A stretch of DNA of 64,000 nucleotides, taken from contig NZ_MVDI01000001.1 of NCBI RefSeq assembly GCF_002939305.1, positions 1,054,001 to 1,118,000 of the forward strand, written 5' to 3'. The stretch is from Chroococcidiopsis sp. TS-821. GTDB lineage: Bacteria > Cyanobacteriota > Cyanobacteriia > Cyanobacteriales > Chroococcidiopsidaceae. This document shows, in pieces, positions 26,863-35,529 of the stretch; the stretch's first letter is position 1; each line of letters opens with the position of its first letter. The position numbers and the translations under genes were made by a program. Under the pieces are notes generated by a model. It ran no database searches and had not been told where the DNA came from. It saw nothing but the letters and a program-made list of their open reading frames with translations.

Positions 26863-27177
26863 GTGAAATATTTCCAAGAAGCAAAAGCTCACTTTGTTGC
26901 CAGCCACCAGCACCCGATTAATCAGTTTCTTCATCATTTGACGAATATAGTTGCGATCGCCGCTGTCGTCTTTTTGTTCTACGATTGGCGACTCACCATC
27001 GTCTGTTTGGTTTTAACTCAAGTTTTTGCTTTAGGCGGTCATGCTTTTTTCGAAAAGAATGAACCTGCGTTTGTCAAGTACCCAGGGATAGCAATTTTAG
27101 CTGCAATGCAGTGGTCATTTGAGAATTGGTTTGGTTTACGCCAAGTTTTGCAACAGATTAATTTAAGTAAAAATTAG
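26863..27177 (+). CDS. Mpo1-like protein (DUF962)
   Basis: A 104-residue protein that starts at GTG 26863 with AGGGG upstream; the longer open frame from 26695 begins inside the CDF gene. Motifs: FVASHQHPINQFLHHLTN at the N-terminus and GGHAFFEKNEPAFVKYPG after two hydrophobic segments, matching the DUF962/Mpo1 pattern. Yeast Mpo1 is an Fe(II) dioxygenase that shortens 2-hydroxy fatty acids made in phytosphingosine breakdown. Four His residues suitable for iron are present. It sits just upstream (22 bases) of an amidohydrolase gene, possibly in one transcript. Confidence 0.75.
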   Translation: MKYFQEAKAHFVASHQHPINQFLHHLTNIVAIAAVVFLFYDWRLTIVCLVLTQVFALGGHAFFEKNEPAFVKYPGIAILAAMQWSFENWFGLRQVLQQINLSKN

Positions 27178-27199
27178 CTATTGACTTAAAGGACGATTC

Positions 27200-28597
27200 A
27201 TGTACCAAGGTTTACCTGTTATTGATGCAGATGCTCATAAGCTCGAAAATCCACTGGTAATGCGCGATTATATCGAGCCAGAATATCGCGATCGCATTGG
27301 TTTAGTTATCGATAGTCTTGGCGATCAAAGAGCAAGAATCATTGACTTTAACCCCGCAACCGGAAAAAACGATTTGATGCGGATGTTTCCCCAACCGCAG
27401 GGAATGGGTAAAGGCGGTTTTCGCAATTTGCATCCAGAAACGACCTTAGGCGCCATGTTTAATCGCATCCGGATCGAACACATGGATCGCGAAGGTATTG
27501 ACGTTCACGTGATTTACGGTACGTTGAACTTAATCTTTTCCAGCATTCTCGATAAAGACTTGGCGATCGCGCTTTGTCGTGCGTATAACAACTACATGGC
27601 GGATGACTGTCGCGGCTACGATAACCGCCTCAAACCCATCGGTGTAATTCCGCTACAAGATGTTGACGCCGCAGTTGCAGAGATGCATCGTTGCGTAAAC
27701 GAACTAGGAATGATTAGCGTTGCGGTAGCGCCTAATATGCCCATTCCGCACCCCAAAGCACCGGAAGCGTTTCCCGATATCCGCAGTTGCAAGACAATTA
27801 GCCATCCAGACTTTCGCCCGATTCTGCAAGCAGCAGTTGATTTAAATATTGGTTTGGGAATTCACGGCGGACCAGGTTCTTACATGGTAGGCGGAATTTC
27901 AGATTATACCGAAACTTTTGTCCTCACCCACATTTTCGTACAACGCAACCAACAACAGCTAGCATTAGCACGGATGGTATTTGATGGGGCATTTGAGCAA
28001 TTTCCTACCTTACGTGTCGGATTTCTAGAAGGTGGTTGCGGTTGGGTTCCCGATTTAGCCCATGCATTCCACGAACATTGGGAAAAGCGCATTCGCGATT
28101 TCGATCCAAAACATCCTTACCGCCCGTCGCTGATGGAATTTACCAAGTTAATGATTCAAGAACGCGGGACGCACAATAACGTTAACTTAATTAGTCAAGC
28201 GAAAAACTTGTTCGATTTATTGTGGAACAAGCAACACGATCCGACAAAGATTGAAGATGCAAGTTTGTACGAACATTATGACTTGCGCCACCGCGATCCT
28301 TTAGAATACTTCGAGCGCGGACAAATTTTCACTTCGTTTGAATCCGACGATCCAGGTCCTGCGTATCTCCACATTGCCATGGGTGAAATTGGCAAACACC
28401 TTGCTTGCTTCTCTGGCGATTACGGTCATTGGGATGGCGTGTTACAAAATTGCGTCCATGATGCAGCAACAGTAGCCGATTACGATCGCGAACACTTAGG
28501 CTTACTGCTGGGAGGAAATGCCTTGGCATTATACGGCGATCGCTTGCGCCAATCATTACCAGATCATCTCCGCACGCAAACTGCACTCAAAAATTAG
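27200..28597 (+). CDS. Amidohydrolase-family metal-dependent hydrolase (amidohydro_2 type)
   Basis: A 465-residue TIM-barrel protein. The N-terminal metal-site-like sequence is VIDADAHKLENP (xDxH, usually DxH in this group), a central barrel His is in GLGIHGGPGS, followed by FLEGGCGWVPDLAHAFHEHWEKR and a late Asp in CFSGDYGHWDGV, the pattern of ACMSD/decarboxylase-like amidohydrolase_2 enzymes. The family includes decarboxylases and hydrolases of aromatic or hydroxy acids; no substrate can be assigned. Good RBS (AAAGGA) before ATG 27200. Confidence 0.88.
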   Translation: MYQGLPVIDADAHKLENPLVMRDYIEPEYRDRIGLVIDSLGDQRARIIDFNPATGKNDLMRMFPQPQGMGKGGFRNLHPETTLGAMFNRIRIEHMDREGIDVHVIYGTLNLIFSSILDKDLAIALCRAYNNYMADDCRGYDNRLKPIGVIPLQDVDAAVAEMHRCVNELGMISVAVAPNMPIPHPKAPEAFPDIRSCKTISHPDFRPILQAAVDLNIGLGIHGGPGSYMVGGISDYTETFVLTHIFVQRNQQQLALARMVFDGAFEQFPTLRVGFLEGGCGWVPDLAHAFHEHWEKRIRDFDPKHPYRPSLMEFTKLMIQERGTHNNVNLISQAKNLFDLLWNKQHDPTKIEDASLYEHYDLRHRDPLEYFERGQIFTSFESDDPGPAYLHIAMGEIGKHLACFSGDYGHWDGVLQNCVHDAATVADYDREHLGLLLGGNALALYGDRLRQSLPDHLRTQTALKN

Positions 28598-28697
28598 CGG
28601 TCAGAGATCGAAGATCGGGGTGGCTAGTGACTAGTTACTAGCTGTTAAGCACTCTTGACACGAACCACTAACTACTAACCACTAGCTCTAAAACACA

Positions 28698-30287
28698 ATG
28701 CGCGTACTACTTTTATATCCGCTTTTCCCCAAATCTTTCTGGTCATTTGACCGCGCACTAGAACTGATTGGGCGTAAAGTCTCATTACCCCCTTTGGGGA
28801 TGATTACAGTAGCAGCTATTTTGCCTCAAACGTGGGAATTTCGCCTTGTAGACCGCAATGTCCGCGAAGAAACTGAAGCAGATTGGGCTTGGGCAGATTT
28901 AGTAATTATTTCTGGCATGATTGTCCAAAAACCCGATATGTTGCATCTAATTCGCGAAGCAAAGCGACGGGGTAAATTGGTAGCGGTGGGTGGTCCTTAT
29001 GTAACTTCTGTTCCAGATGCAGCGCAGGAAGCGGGAGCAGATTTTCTCGTTTTAGACGAAGGCGAAATTACTCTACCACTTCTAGTTGCGGCACTCGAAC
29101 AGGGTGAAACGTCAGGAATCTTTACTGCTAAAGGCGATAAACCCGATGTCACTACTACACCAATTCCGAGATTCGATCTGCTGGATCTCAACGCATATAA
29201 CGAGATGTCCGTGCAGTTTTCGCGGGGCTGTCCTTTTCAGTGCGAATTCTGCGACATTATTGTATTGTATGGACGCAAACCTCGGACTAAGACTCCAGCC
29301 CAACTGATTGCCGAGTTACAGACACTTTACGATCTAGGCTGGCGGCGTTCCGTATTTATGGTCGATGACAATTTCATCGGTAACAAGCGCAATGTTAAGC
29401 TATTGCTGCGCGAACTTGGTCCTTGGATGGCAGAACATCAGTATCCGTTTCGCCTCGCAACGGAAGCATCAGTAGACTTAGCCCAAGATGATGAGTTATT
29501 AGAATTGATGGTTGCAGCAAACTTTACAGCTGTGTTTTTGGGAATCGAAACACCGGATACGGATAGTCTAGCGCTAACTCACAAGTTCCAAAATACACGC
29601 AACTCGCTGATCGAATCAGTTCAGAAAATTAACTCTGCGGGCTTGAGCGTTATGGCAGGTTTCATTTTAGGATTTGATGATGAAAAACCTGGCGCAGGCG
29701 ATCGCATTATCGATTTTGTCGAAGCAACCGCAATTCCTAAAGCAATGTTTGGGCTACTACAAGCCTTACCTAACACTGCACTATGGCAACGACTGCAAAA
29801 AGAAGGACGACTCTTAGAGGCAAAGCAAGAAACTGAAGGTCATCAGATGACTCTCACGAATTTTATACCAACACGTCCGTTACCAGAACTTGCCCGCGAG
29901 TATGTTAGTTGTTTCTGGGAACTGTATGAACCGCGTCGCTATCTATCAAGAGTGTACCGTCACTTTATGGCAATGAAGCCAGCCCCCCACAAAGCACCGT
30001 TTCGGATGTTAGAACCTATCGAGATGCGCGCCGTATTGATTATCTGCTGGCGACAAGGTTTCAAACGCAATACTCGATTTCAGTTTTGGAAACAGCTATT
30101 TGGCATTATGCGGCATAATCCAGGTGTTTTTGTTCCTTACTTGAGTAACTGCGCGCTCATTGAACACTTTATTCAGTATCGCCAAATCGTTCGCGACGAA
30201 ATTGAAGCACAATTAGCTACATTATTAAAAGAGGAACCTAGGGAAGATATATCAGTAAAAACCTATGCTGTGTCGTCGAAGCAGTAG
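28698..30287 (+). CDS. B12-binding radical SAM protein (DUF4070), HpnP-like
   Basis: A 529-residue protein. An N-terminal Rossmann-type cobalamin-binding domain covers about 1-140 (MRVLLLYPLFPKSFWSF; GGPYVTSVPDAAQEAGADFL). The radical SAM cluster is Cys178/182/185 in SRGCPFQCEFCDII. A DUF4070 C-terminal domain follows (about 360-500). This domain order and length match HpnP, the hopanoid C-2 methylase of cyanobacteria and alphaproteobacteria, but the family also holds paralogues of unknown role, and no shc or other hpn gene lies in the window. It is followed 137 bases later by a DevC-like permease on the same strand. Confidence 0.85.
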   Translation: MRVLLLYPLFPKSFWSFDRALELIGRKVSLPPLGMITVAAILPQTWEFRLVDRNVREETEADWAWADLVIISGMIVQKPDMLHLIREAKRRGKLVAVGGPYVTSVPDAAQEAGADFLVLDEGEITLPLLVAALEQGETSGIFTAKGDKPDVTTTPIPRFDLLDLNAYNEMSVQFSRGCPFQCEFCDIIVLYGRKPRTKTPAQLIAELQTLYDLGWRRSVFMVDDNFIGNKRNVKLLLRELGPWMAEHQYPFRLATEASVDLAQDDELLELMVAANFTAVFLGIETPDTDSLALTHKFQNTRNSLIESVQKINSAGLSVMAGFILGFDDEKPGAGDRIIDFVEATAIPKAMFGLLQALPNTALWQRLQKEGRLLEAKQETEGHQMTLTNFIPTRPLPELAREYVSCFWELYEPRRYLSRVYRHFMAMKPAPHKAPFRMLEPIEMRAVLIICWRQGFKRNTRFQFWKQLFGIMRHNPGVFVPYLSNCALIEHFIQYRQIVRDEIEAQLATLLKEEPREDISVKTYAVSSKQ

Positions 30288-30423
30288 CAGATTTGATTGA
30301 GTGTCTAACACTATTGCGGCGAACAAACCCTACCTACGAATTTATAGTCGATGTTACTCTCACTATAGCTACAGAACTATTCTCCCTTAACCCCCGACCC
30401 CTGACTGCCTCTATAATCTTTTC

Positions 30424-31665
30424 ATGGTTTCAGTTGCCCGCAAAAATCTCTTAGAAGATCTACCGCGCTTTCTTGTCGCCCAAGCAGGAATCATGTTTGC
30501 TGTAAGTTTGGTGACGATTCAGACAGGGATTTTTAATGGCTTTACGCGCTCAACCACACAAATTATCGAACACTCGCAGGCAGACATCTGGGTAACTTCC
30601 GAAAGTATCGTCCATCTGGAACTATCTTTACCAATTCCTGCCAGTAAAGTTAATGACGCACAAAAAGTTGCTGGTGTCGCCAGCGCGGAACCTTTAATCT
30701 TAAGAGGTGCTATTTGGCGCAACTCATTGCAAGATATTGTCTTGGTACGAATCATTGGTTTTGATCCGAATGGGCAATTGTTTACACCCAAAAATGTCAC
30801 GCAAGGAAATGTTAGCGATCTAGCACAGCCATACACAGTGATAGTAGATGGCACGAATCTGACGACACTAAATGTAAGTAATATTGGGGAAGTCGAAGAA
30901 ATCGCAACTTTGCCCGCACGAGTTGTCGGTTTAACGCAGGGAAATCGCTCGATTGTTTCTAATCCTTTCGTATTTACTTCTTTGGCAAATGCCAATGCCT
31001 ATGCAAATTCAGGTCAAAATGCAACTTTATCGTGCAAATTACAAGCAGGTTCGTCAGATATTCAATGTACTAATGTCTATACGCCACCCGATCCTGAGAC
31101 AACTGCTGCGCCAAAACCTTTAGCAGCCTCTGATTTAATTACCCATGTCTTGATTCAGGCACAGCCAGGGGAAAATCTACAAGTACTCAAGCAAAGAATA
31201 GAAGCTGCACTACCCAATACCCGCGCTTTTACACAAGCAGAACTCATCCGACACAATCAACAATTTTGGCAGCAGCGTACAGGAATTGGATTTCTTTTGG
31301 GACTTAGCACGGTTGTGGGTGTGATTGTTGGTGTTGTCGTCGTCGGACAAATTCTTTATTCTTCAGTATCAGACCATCTCAAAGAATTTGGTACGCTCAA
31401 GGCAATGGGTGCTTCTGACTGGAAGATCTATGGCGTGATTGTCGAACAGTCTTTGTGGATGGCAATTTTAGGCTATGTGCCAAGTATGATTTTATGCTAT
31501 GGCGTAGGAATTTGGACGATGGCAACGCAGGGAATTATGATTTTGATTACACCTGTAAGTGCGATCGCAATTTTTGGTGTTACTGTCTTAATGTGCGTTG
31601 GCTCTGCTGCCTTTGCGATTCAGAAAGTCACTCGTGTCGATCCGGCGATTGTCTTTAAAGCATGA
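30424..31665 (+). CDS. DevC/FtsX-type ABC transporter permease
   Basis: A 413-residue permease: one N-terminal transmembrane helix (FAVSLVTIQTGIFNGF), a large periplasmic MacB_PCD-like domain (about 35-270), then three C-terminal helices in the FtsX arrangement (GIGFLLGLSTVVGVIVGVVV; ILGYVPSMILCYG; AIFGVTVLMCVGSAAFAI) with the coupling segment LKEFGTLKAMGASD. It resembles DevC of the DevBCA exporter. No ATPase or DevB fusion gene adjoins it; the DevA-like ATPase at 3346 is the only same-type ATPase in this window. Confidence 0.88.
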   Translation: MVSVARKNLLEDLPRFLVAQAGIMFAVSLVTIQTGIFNGFTRSTTQIIEHSQADIWVTSESIVHLELSLPIPASKVNDAQKVAGVASAEPLILRGAIWRNSLQDIVLVRIIGFDPNGQLFTPKNVTQGNVSDLAQPYTVIVDGTNLTTLNVSNIGEVEEIATLPARVVGLTQGNRSIVSNPFVFTSLANANAYANSGQNATLSCKLQAGSSDIQCTNVYTPPDPETTAAPKPLAASDLITHVLIQAQPGENLQVLKQRIEAALPNTRAFTQAELIRHNQQFWQQRTGIGFLLGLSTVVGVIVGVVVVGQILYSSVSDHLKEFGTLKAMGASDWKIYGVIVEQSLWMAILGYVPSMILCYGVGIWTMATQGIMILITPVSAIAIFGVTVLMCVGSAAFAIQKVTRVDPAIVFKA

Positions 31666-31734
31666 TTGACGCGATCGGTGACTAGTGAGGAGTGGACGAG
31701 ATAACTTACGACTACCCACTAGCCACTCACAACG

Positions 31735-32034
31735 CTACTTCTCGTCTTCGTAATACATCGGTGGCTCAACCGCGAAGTTGTCTAGCCTACCTGATTCATC
31801 AACAACATAGCCATCGGTAGTTGGTAATCCTGTTCCTTCTTCTTGTTCTGCCAAGGCTTCAACTTGATGGACGCTTTCCTCTGGGTCTGTATTAGCCGGT
31901 ATCACAGCGTCTGGAGGATTAACGTCAATGGTTTGTGCCATTTGTACGCCGTAGTGATTGTCGCCTGGCGCGCCTCGCCCTGGTTCAGCTTCACGCGGAT
32001 CTTCTGGTAATACTTGCTCTGGTTCGTTACTCAT
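31735..32034 (-). CDS. Acidic hypothetical protein
   Basis: A 99-residue, strongly acidic, Pro/Glu/Asp-rich protein (for example EQVLPEDPREAEPGRGAPGD, DPEESVHQVEALAEQEEGTG). It has no hydrophobic core, so it is probably largely disordered. It has a proper ATG start and sits between two short gaps. I do not recognise a named domain, although similar short acidic proteins occur in cyanobacteria. Confidence 0.6.
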   Translation of the reverse strand: MSNEPEQVLPEDPREAEPGRGAPGDNHYGVQMAQTIDVNPPDAVIPANTDPEESVHQVEALAEQEEGTGLPTTDGYVVDESGRLDNFAVEPPMYYEDEK

Positions 32035-32201
32035 AGTAATTTACTGTTTGTTTTAAACTTGAGTTAACTGCTCAATATTCTTTGAAAATATCTCACTATG
32101 TACCCGACGTATCTCTTTCGCAGGGATTAAATTAACGAAGATTTAACACTAAAACGATTAGCTAGTTGCCAATTGCTTTAACTCGCTGCGATCGCTAAAG
32201 T

Positions 32202-33221
32202 TTAAGCGTCGTTTCCAGGTAACAAGGCTTTTAAAACGGTAGCAACTCCTAATGTTGCAGCGGCGACAACACCCCACTTAAGTGGTGGGTTTTTATCTAG
32301 CCAGTCGGTAAAACTTGGTATGGTCAGGTTGCTGAAGTCTCCCTCTACTCGGTCATAGCCTTCAATTGGTTCAAATACGTTGTGTGGTGCATCTTCTGAT
32401 TTGGGTTCGTTGGTTCGTTGTCCCACAAATCCGATCGCTAGCAACAATGCATCGACTAGTTGCGGGGAGACTTTCTGTAACAGATCGACAACCTTGCCGA
32501 CATCTCCTACGATAAAATCCCGTGTCGGATGTTCAGCAGCATACAGAATAGCATCTGCAACTAAGCTAGGCTGATAGTAGGGTGGAACTCCTGTTGGTTT
32601 GACACCTAATTTAGTACGCACTTTGTTGTAGTAAGGTGTATTAATTACCGACGGCATAATATTTGTCACGCTGATGGGAATGCCTTCATGCATTAATTCG
32701 ACACGTAGAGATTCTAAAAGTCCTTCTACACCATGTTTTGAGGCAGAATAAGGACTTTGTAATGGAATCGCGCGTCTTGCTTCTACTGAGGAAATACTAA
32801 TAAATGCACCACGTCCTTCGCGTTTCAGGTGCGGTAGTGCAGCCATAGCGCCGTATGCTTGTCCGGTAAGGTTAACATCAATAACGCGCTTGAATTCTTC
32901 TGGCGCGATCTTCTCGAAGGGCGCGAGTACACCTGTTGCAGCCGCATGAACCCACGTATCAAGTCTGCCGTAAACTTGTACAGCTTTATCGGCGATCGCT
33001 TTTACTTGCTCAAAATCGCTGACATCTGCTAGCACATAAATTGCGTCGCCACCCATGCGTTGAATTTCTTCGACAAGCGATCGCAATCCTGATTCACTTC
33101 TTGCTGCAACGACAACCTTCGCTCCACGCTTGGCAAATTGTAGTGCTGTTTCTCTGCCAATTCCACTCGACGCACCGACAATTGCAACCACTTGTTGGTT
33201 TATTGGTTTTAGCTGAGTCAC
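32202..33221 (-). CDS. Short-chain dehydrogenase/reductase with C-terminal membrane segment
   Basis: A 339-residue classical SDR. The start is GTG 33221 (MTQLKPINQQ) with AGGAG five bases upstream, not the longer TTG frame. The NAD(P) motif is GASSGIGRETA, ADVSDF and NVTG-like DVNLTGQ follow, the catalytic Ser is in SISSVEAR, and the catalytic Tyr/Lys are in YSASKHG. The C-terminus adds about 90 residues ending in a hydrophobic helix (GVVAAATLGVATVLKALL), suggesting a membrane anchor. Substrate unknown. Confidence 0.9.
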   Translation of the reverse strand: MTQLKPINQQVVAIVGASSGIGRETALQFAKRGAKVVVAARSESGLRSLVEEIQRMGGDAIYVLADVSDFEQVKAIADKAVQVYGRLDTWVHAAATGVLAPFEKIAPEEFKRVIDVNLTGQAYGAMAALPHLKREGRGAFISISSVEARRAIPLQSPYSASKHGVEGLLESLRVELMHEGIPISVTNIMPSVINTPYYNKVRTKLGVKPTGVPPYYQPSLVADAILYAAEHPTRDFIVGDVGKVVDLLQKVSPQLVDALLLAIGFVGQRTNEPKSEDAPHNVFEPIEGYDRVEGDFSNLTIPSFTDWLDKNPPLKWGVVAAATLGVATVLKALLPGNDA

Positions 33222-33366
33222 TGTTACTCCTAAAATTTTTGCACCCTTATTACTTTCTGCAAGCAATATTTATGAACTTTTATTAATTAAGTTATAAAAA
33301 TTTTAAAGAACTAGACATCAGCCATAAGGTTGACAAGTGGAGAGATTTGAGCATCTGGAACGCAAC

Positions 33367-33921
33367 TTAAAGACCGGATCGCTCTTCATCAGTTTCAAGT
33401 TTTGCGCGATACTTCGGTTTAAGCAGTTGTCCCCAACGGCGATCGTAAGGATGAACTTGTGTTGTCGGATTGTTATCTTGGTAGACGGGACGCCCTTCAT
33501 TCACCCACTGAAAGATGCTACCTTCAAGGTTGTATACATGCTTGTAACCCGCCTCAGCTAATTTAGCCGCAATTTTCGCGCTACGATAGCCGACTGAGCA
33601 ATAAACCACAATTGGAGTCTCTGGCGATTGAGGTAAAGCAGATAAATCAGGTTGCTGGGGATCAATGTGTTGTGCTTGTTGCAGATGACTTTGTTGATAC
33701 TCTATGGCATTGCGGGCGTCAAGTAAAACAGGCTGTGGCTGTTGAGAATTTAGCCATTGTGCTAATTCCTGAGTAGTTAGCGTTTGAACGTGGGGAAACT
33801 TACGCTTAATGAAGCGCTTCAAAATCCCAAAAGCAAGCGATCGCCAACCCAACAACCCGACAGCGCCCAATGACACCACGATTAAACTCCAGATAATTTT
33901 GCTATCCAACTCAGTTGTCAT
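33367..33921 (-). CDS. Membrane-anchored rhodanese-domain protein
   Basis: A 184-residue protein starting at ATG 33921 (MTTELDSK); a GTG two codons upstream is possible. An N-terminal transmembrane helix (IIWSLIVVSLGAVGLLGW) is followed by a single rhodanese domain with LLDARNAIEYQQSHL and the active-site loop YCSVGYRS, whose Cys accepts sulfane sulfur. The likely role is sulfur transfer or redox handling at the membrane; the partner is unknown. Confidence 0.88.
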   Translation of the reverse strand: MTTELDSKIIWSLIVVSLGAVGLLGWRSLAFGILKRFIKRKFPHVQTLTTQELAQWLNSQQPQPVLLDARNAIEYQQSHLQQAQHIDPQQPDLSALPQSPETPIVVYCSVGYRSAKIAAKLAEAGYKHVYNLEGSIFQWVNEGRPVYQDNNPTTQVHPYDRRWGQLLKPKYRAKLETDEERSGL

Positions 33922-34055
33922 TACCACCAGTCATCGATATACGATTCTTGCTGCACCTTAAATTATTACGAAAAGTTTAATATTATGCGAGTAAATGGTT
34001 CATACAATAAAGATTAATGTTAGGATTTGGCAACTTAGATCGTCTAGGTAACTGA

Positions 34056-34385
34056 ATGTTTTTCAACACTCTTGCAGAACTTTCACGTACTCACTGCATT
34101 GCCCTGTGTGCAGTTTTAGTTCCGGCTAACTTGATTGCTACGTCGCTAACGATGCTACTCACTGGACTACGGCGTCCTCTATCTCAAGTATGGCAATCAG
34201 CAGGAATTGCAAGTAGCTTTGCTGTGTTGATGTTACTGCACGTCTGGACTTGGTTTATGGTGGGAGTTGTTATGGCTCCAACGTATATCTTGCTATGCTT
34301 GGCAAGCACTTGCTTGTTAACCAATCTTGCCTCAATTGTCGTTGCTAGACGCCTCGCTGCAAAACAGCCTGTAGCAGCCCAATAA
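34056..34385 (+). CDS. Small integral membrane protein of unknown function
   Basis: A 109-residue protein with three hydrophobic segments (about 15-40, 48-70, 72-98) and a basic C-terminus (RRLAAKQPVAAQ). No known domain was recognised. It is single and flanked by gene-free sequence. Confidence 0.6.
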   Translation: MFFNTLAELSRTHCIALCAVLVPANLIATSLTMLLTGLRRPLSQVWQSAGIASSFAVLMLLHVWTWFMVGVVMAPTYILLCLASTCLLTNLASIVVARRLAAKQPVAAQ

Positions 34386-34744
34386 TTGTTGCGATCGCAC
34401 GCATCCGCAAAGAGTTCAAGATAACTTCCTAAGTAGCCAAAGTTATTTTGAGCTAGTTTCAATTAGATTTTTAACGAATATTATCTCTTATTCAAGTAGT
34501 TGGCTCAAAAAGTAGCTGTGACTACTTGTTAATTCTTATTTAGCTATTAATGACTTGAACACTAAGATAACTTCCAAAAAACTATTACCCCTTACCCATT
34601 ACCATATTCATTAGTATATCTTTTGCTTTGCTATCCGAACTACTTCTAGTTTAAATACTTAGGCTTTTTGGCATAGAACTAGCGATAGATGAATAAAGAA
34701 AAGCTAAAAGATTAATTTCAGTATATAAGTTTACTGAAATTTTT
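34386..34744. other. AT-rich gene-free region with a family A half-repeat
   Basis: A 359-base region before the methyltransferase gene. It holds CTATTACCCCTTACCCATTACC near 34584-34612. No ORF or clear RNA structure was seen. Confidence 0.5.
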
Positions 34745-35458
34745 ATGCTTACTTCACCTCAGCAGCTAAAAGATATTTTTTTTTGCCCAGAAGAGTCTAA
34801 TTTTTATGCTTTTTGCATAGAATCATTAGTATTAAATCGTTGCCCTGCTTCAAAAGAAATTGTAGAATTTGGCTCTGGTGATGGTAGTCCAGTCATTAAA
34901 TCACTGCTAAGAACAAGATTTCCTGGTGTAATACATGGATTTGAAATTAATCATTTAGCTTACGCAGCTGCCCGCTCTAAAATAGAAGCTTTCGGGTTGG
35001 CAAGTCATTATATAATACACAATGCATCCTTTTTTGATGCAGCCCATCAAGCTGATTATCTAATCTCGAATCCCCCGTATCTTCCTGCCAAGGATAATAG
35101 AATCTATCAACCATTCTTGCATGGAGGCATTGACGGAATTACAGTGACACAAAAGCTTTTATCTTTGGACTATGAAAATGTATTAGTCATGATTTCTAGC
35201 TACTCTAATCCTGAAAGTCTTATAGACTACGCAATAACAAAAGGTTATGTTACTGCTGACTTTATCGTTTCACCATTAAAGTTTGGTTACTACAGTTCTG
35301 ACCCTAAAGTGCAACAAAGAATTACCGAGTTGAGAAAAAACAATCAAGCTTTCTACTCAGATAATATTTATATGTTAGCTGGTGTTTTATTTACAAAGCA
35401 ACACAAATTATCTTCCAATTTGTCAGAAGAATTGGTTCGAGTAATGACAGCTTTATAA
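34745..35458 (+). CDS. Class I SAM-dependent methyltransferase (HemK/PrmC-like core)
   Basis: A 237-residue protein. The SAM-binding motif I is IVEFGSGDGSP and the catalytic-type motif IV is ISNPPYLPA, the NPPY form used for methylation of planar nitrogen (glutamine, adenine, aromatic amine). It is shorter than PrmC and lacks its N-terminal domain. Base composition is visibly more AT-rich than its neighbours, and it contains no HIP1 octamer, which may mark recent acquisition. A shared terminator hairpin follows. Confidence 0.8.
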   Translation: MLTSPQQLKDIFFCPEESNFYAFCIESLVLNRCPASKEIVEFGSGDGSPVIKSLLRTRFPGVIHGFEINHLAYAAARSKIEAFGLASHYIIHNASFFDAAHQADYLISNPPYLPAKDNRIYQPFLHGGIDGITVTQKLLSLDYENVLVMISSYSNPESLIDYAITKGYVTADFIVSPLKFGYYSSDPKVQQRITELRKNNQAFYSDNIYMLAGVLFTKQHKLSSNLSEELVRVMTAL

Positions 35459-35488
35459 ATTTTCTTGCTATAGAATTATTCATCAAAA

Positions 35489-35520
35489 TACGCCCCTCAA
35501 TTATCGATAATGAGGGACGT
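35489..35520. terminator. Bidirectional terminator hairpin
   Basis: CCCTC-A-ATTATCGATAAT-GAGGG forms a near-perfect hairpin between two convergent genes, with A/T-rich flanks on both sides. It can end both transcripts. Confidence 0.65.
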
Positions 35521-35529
35521 ACATTCATT

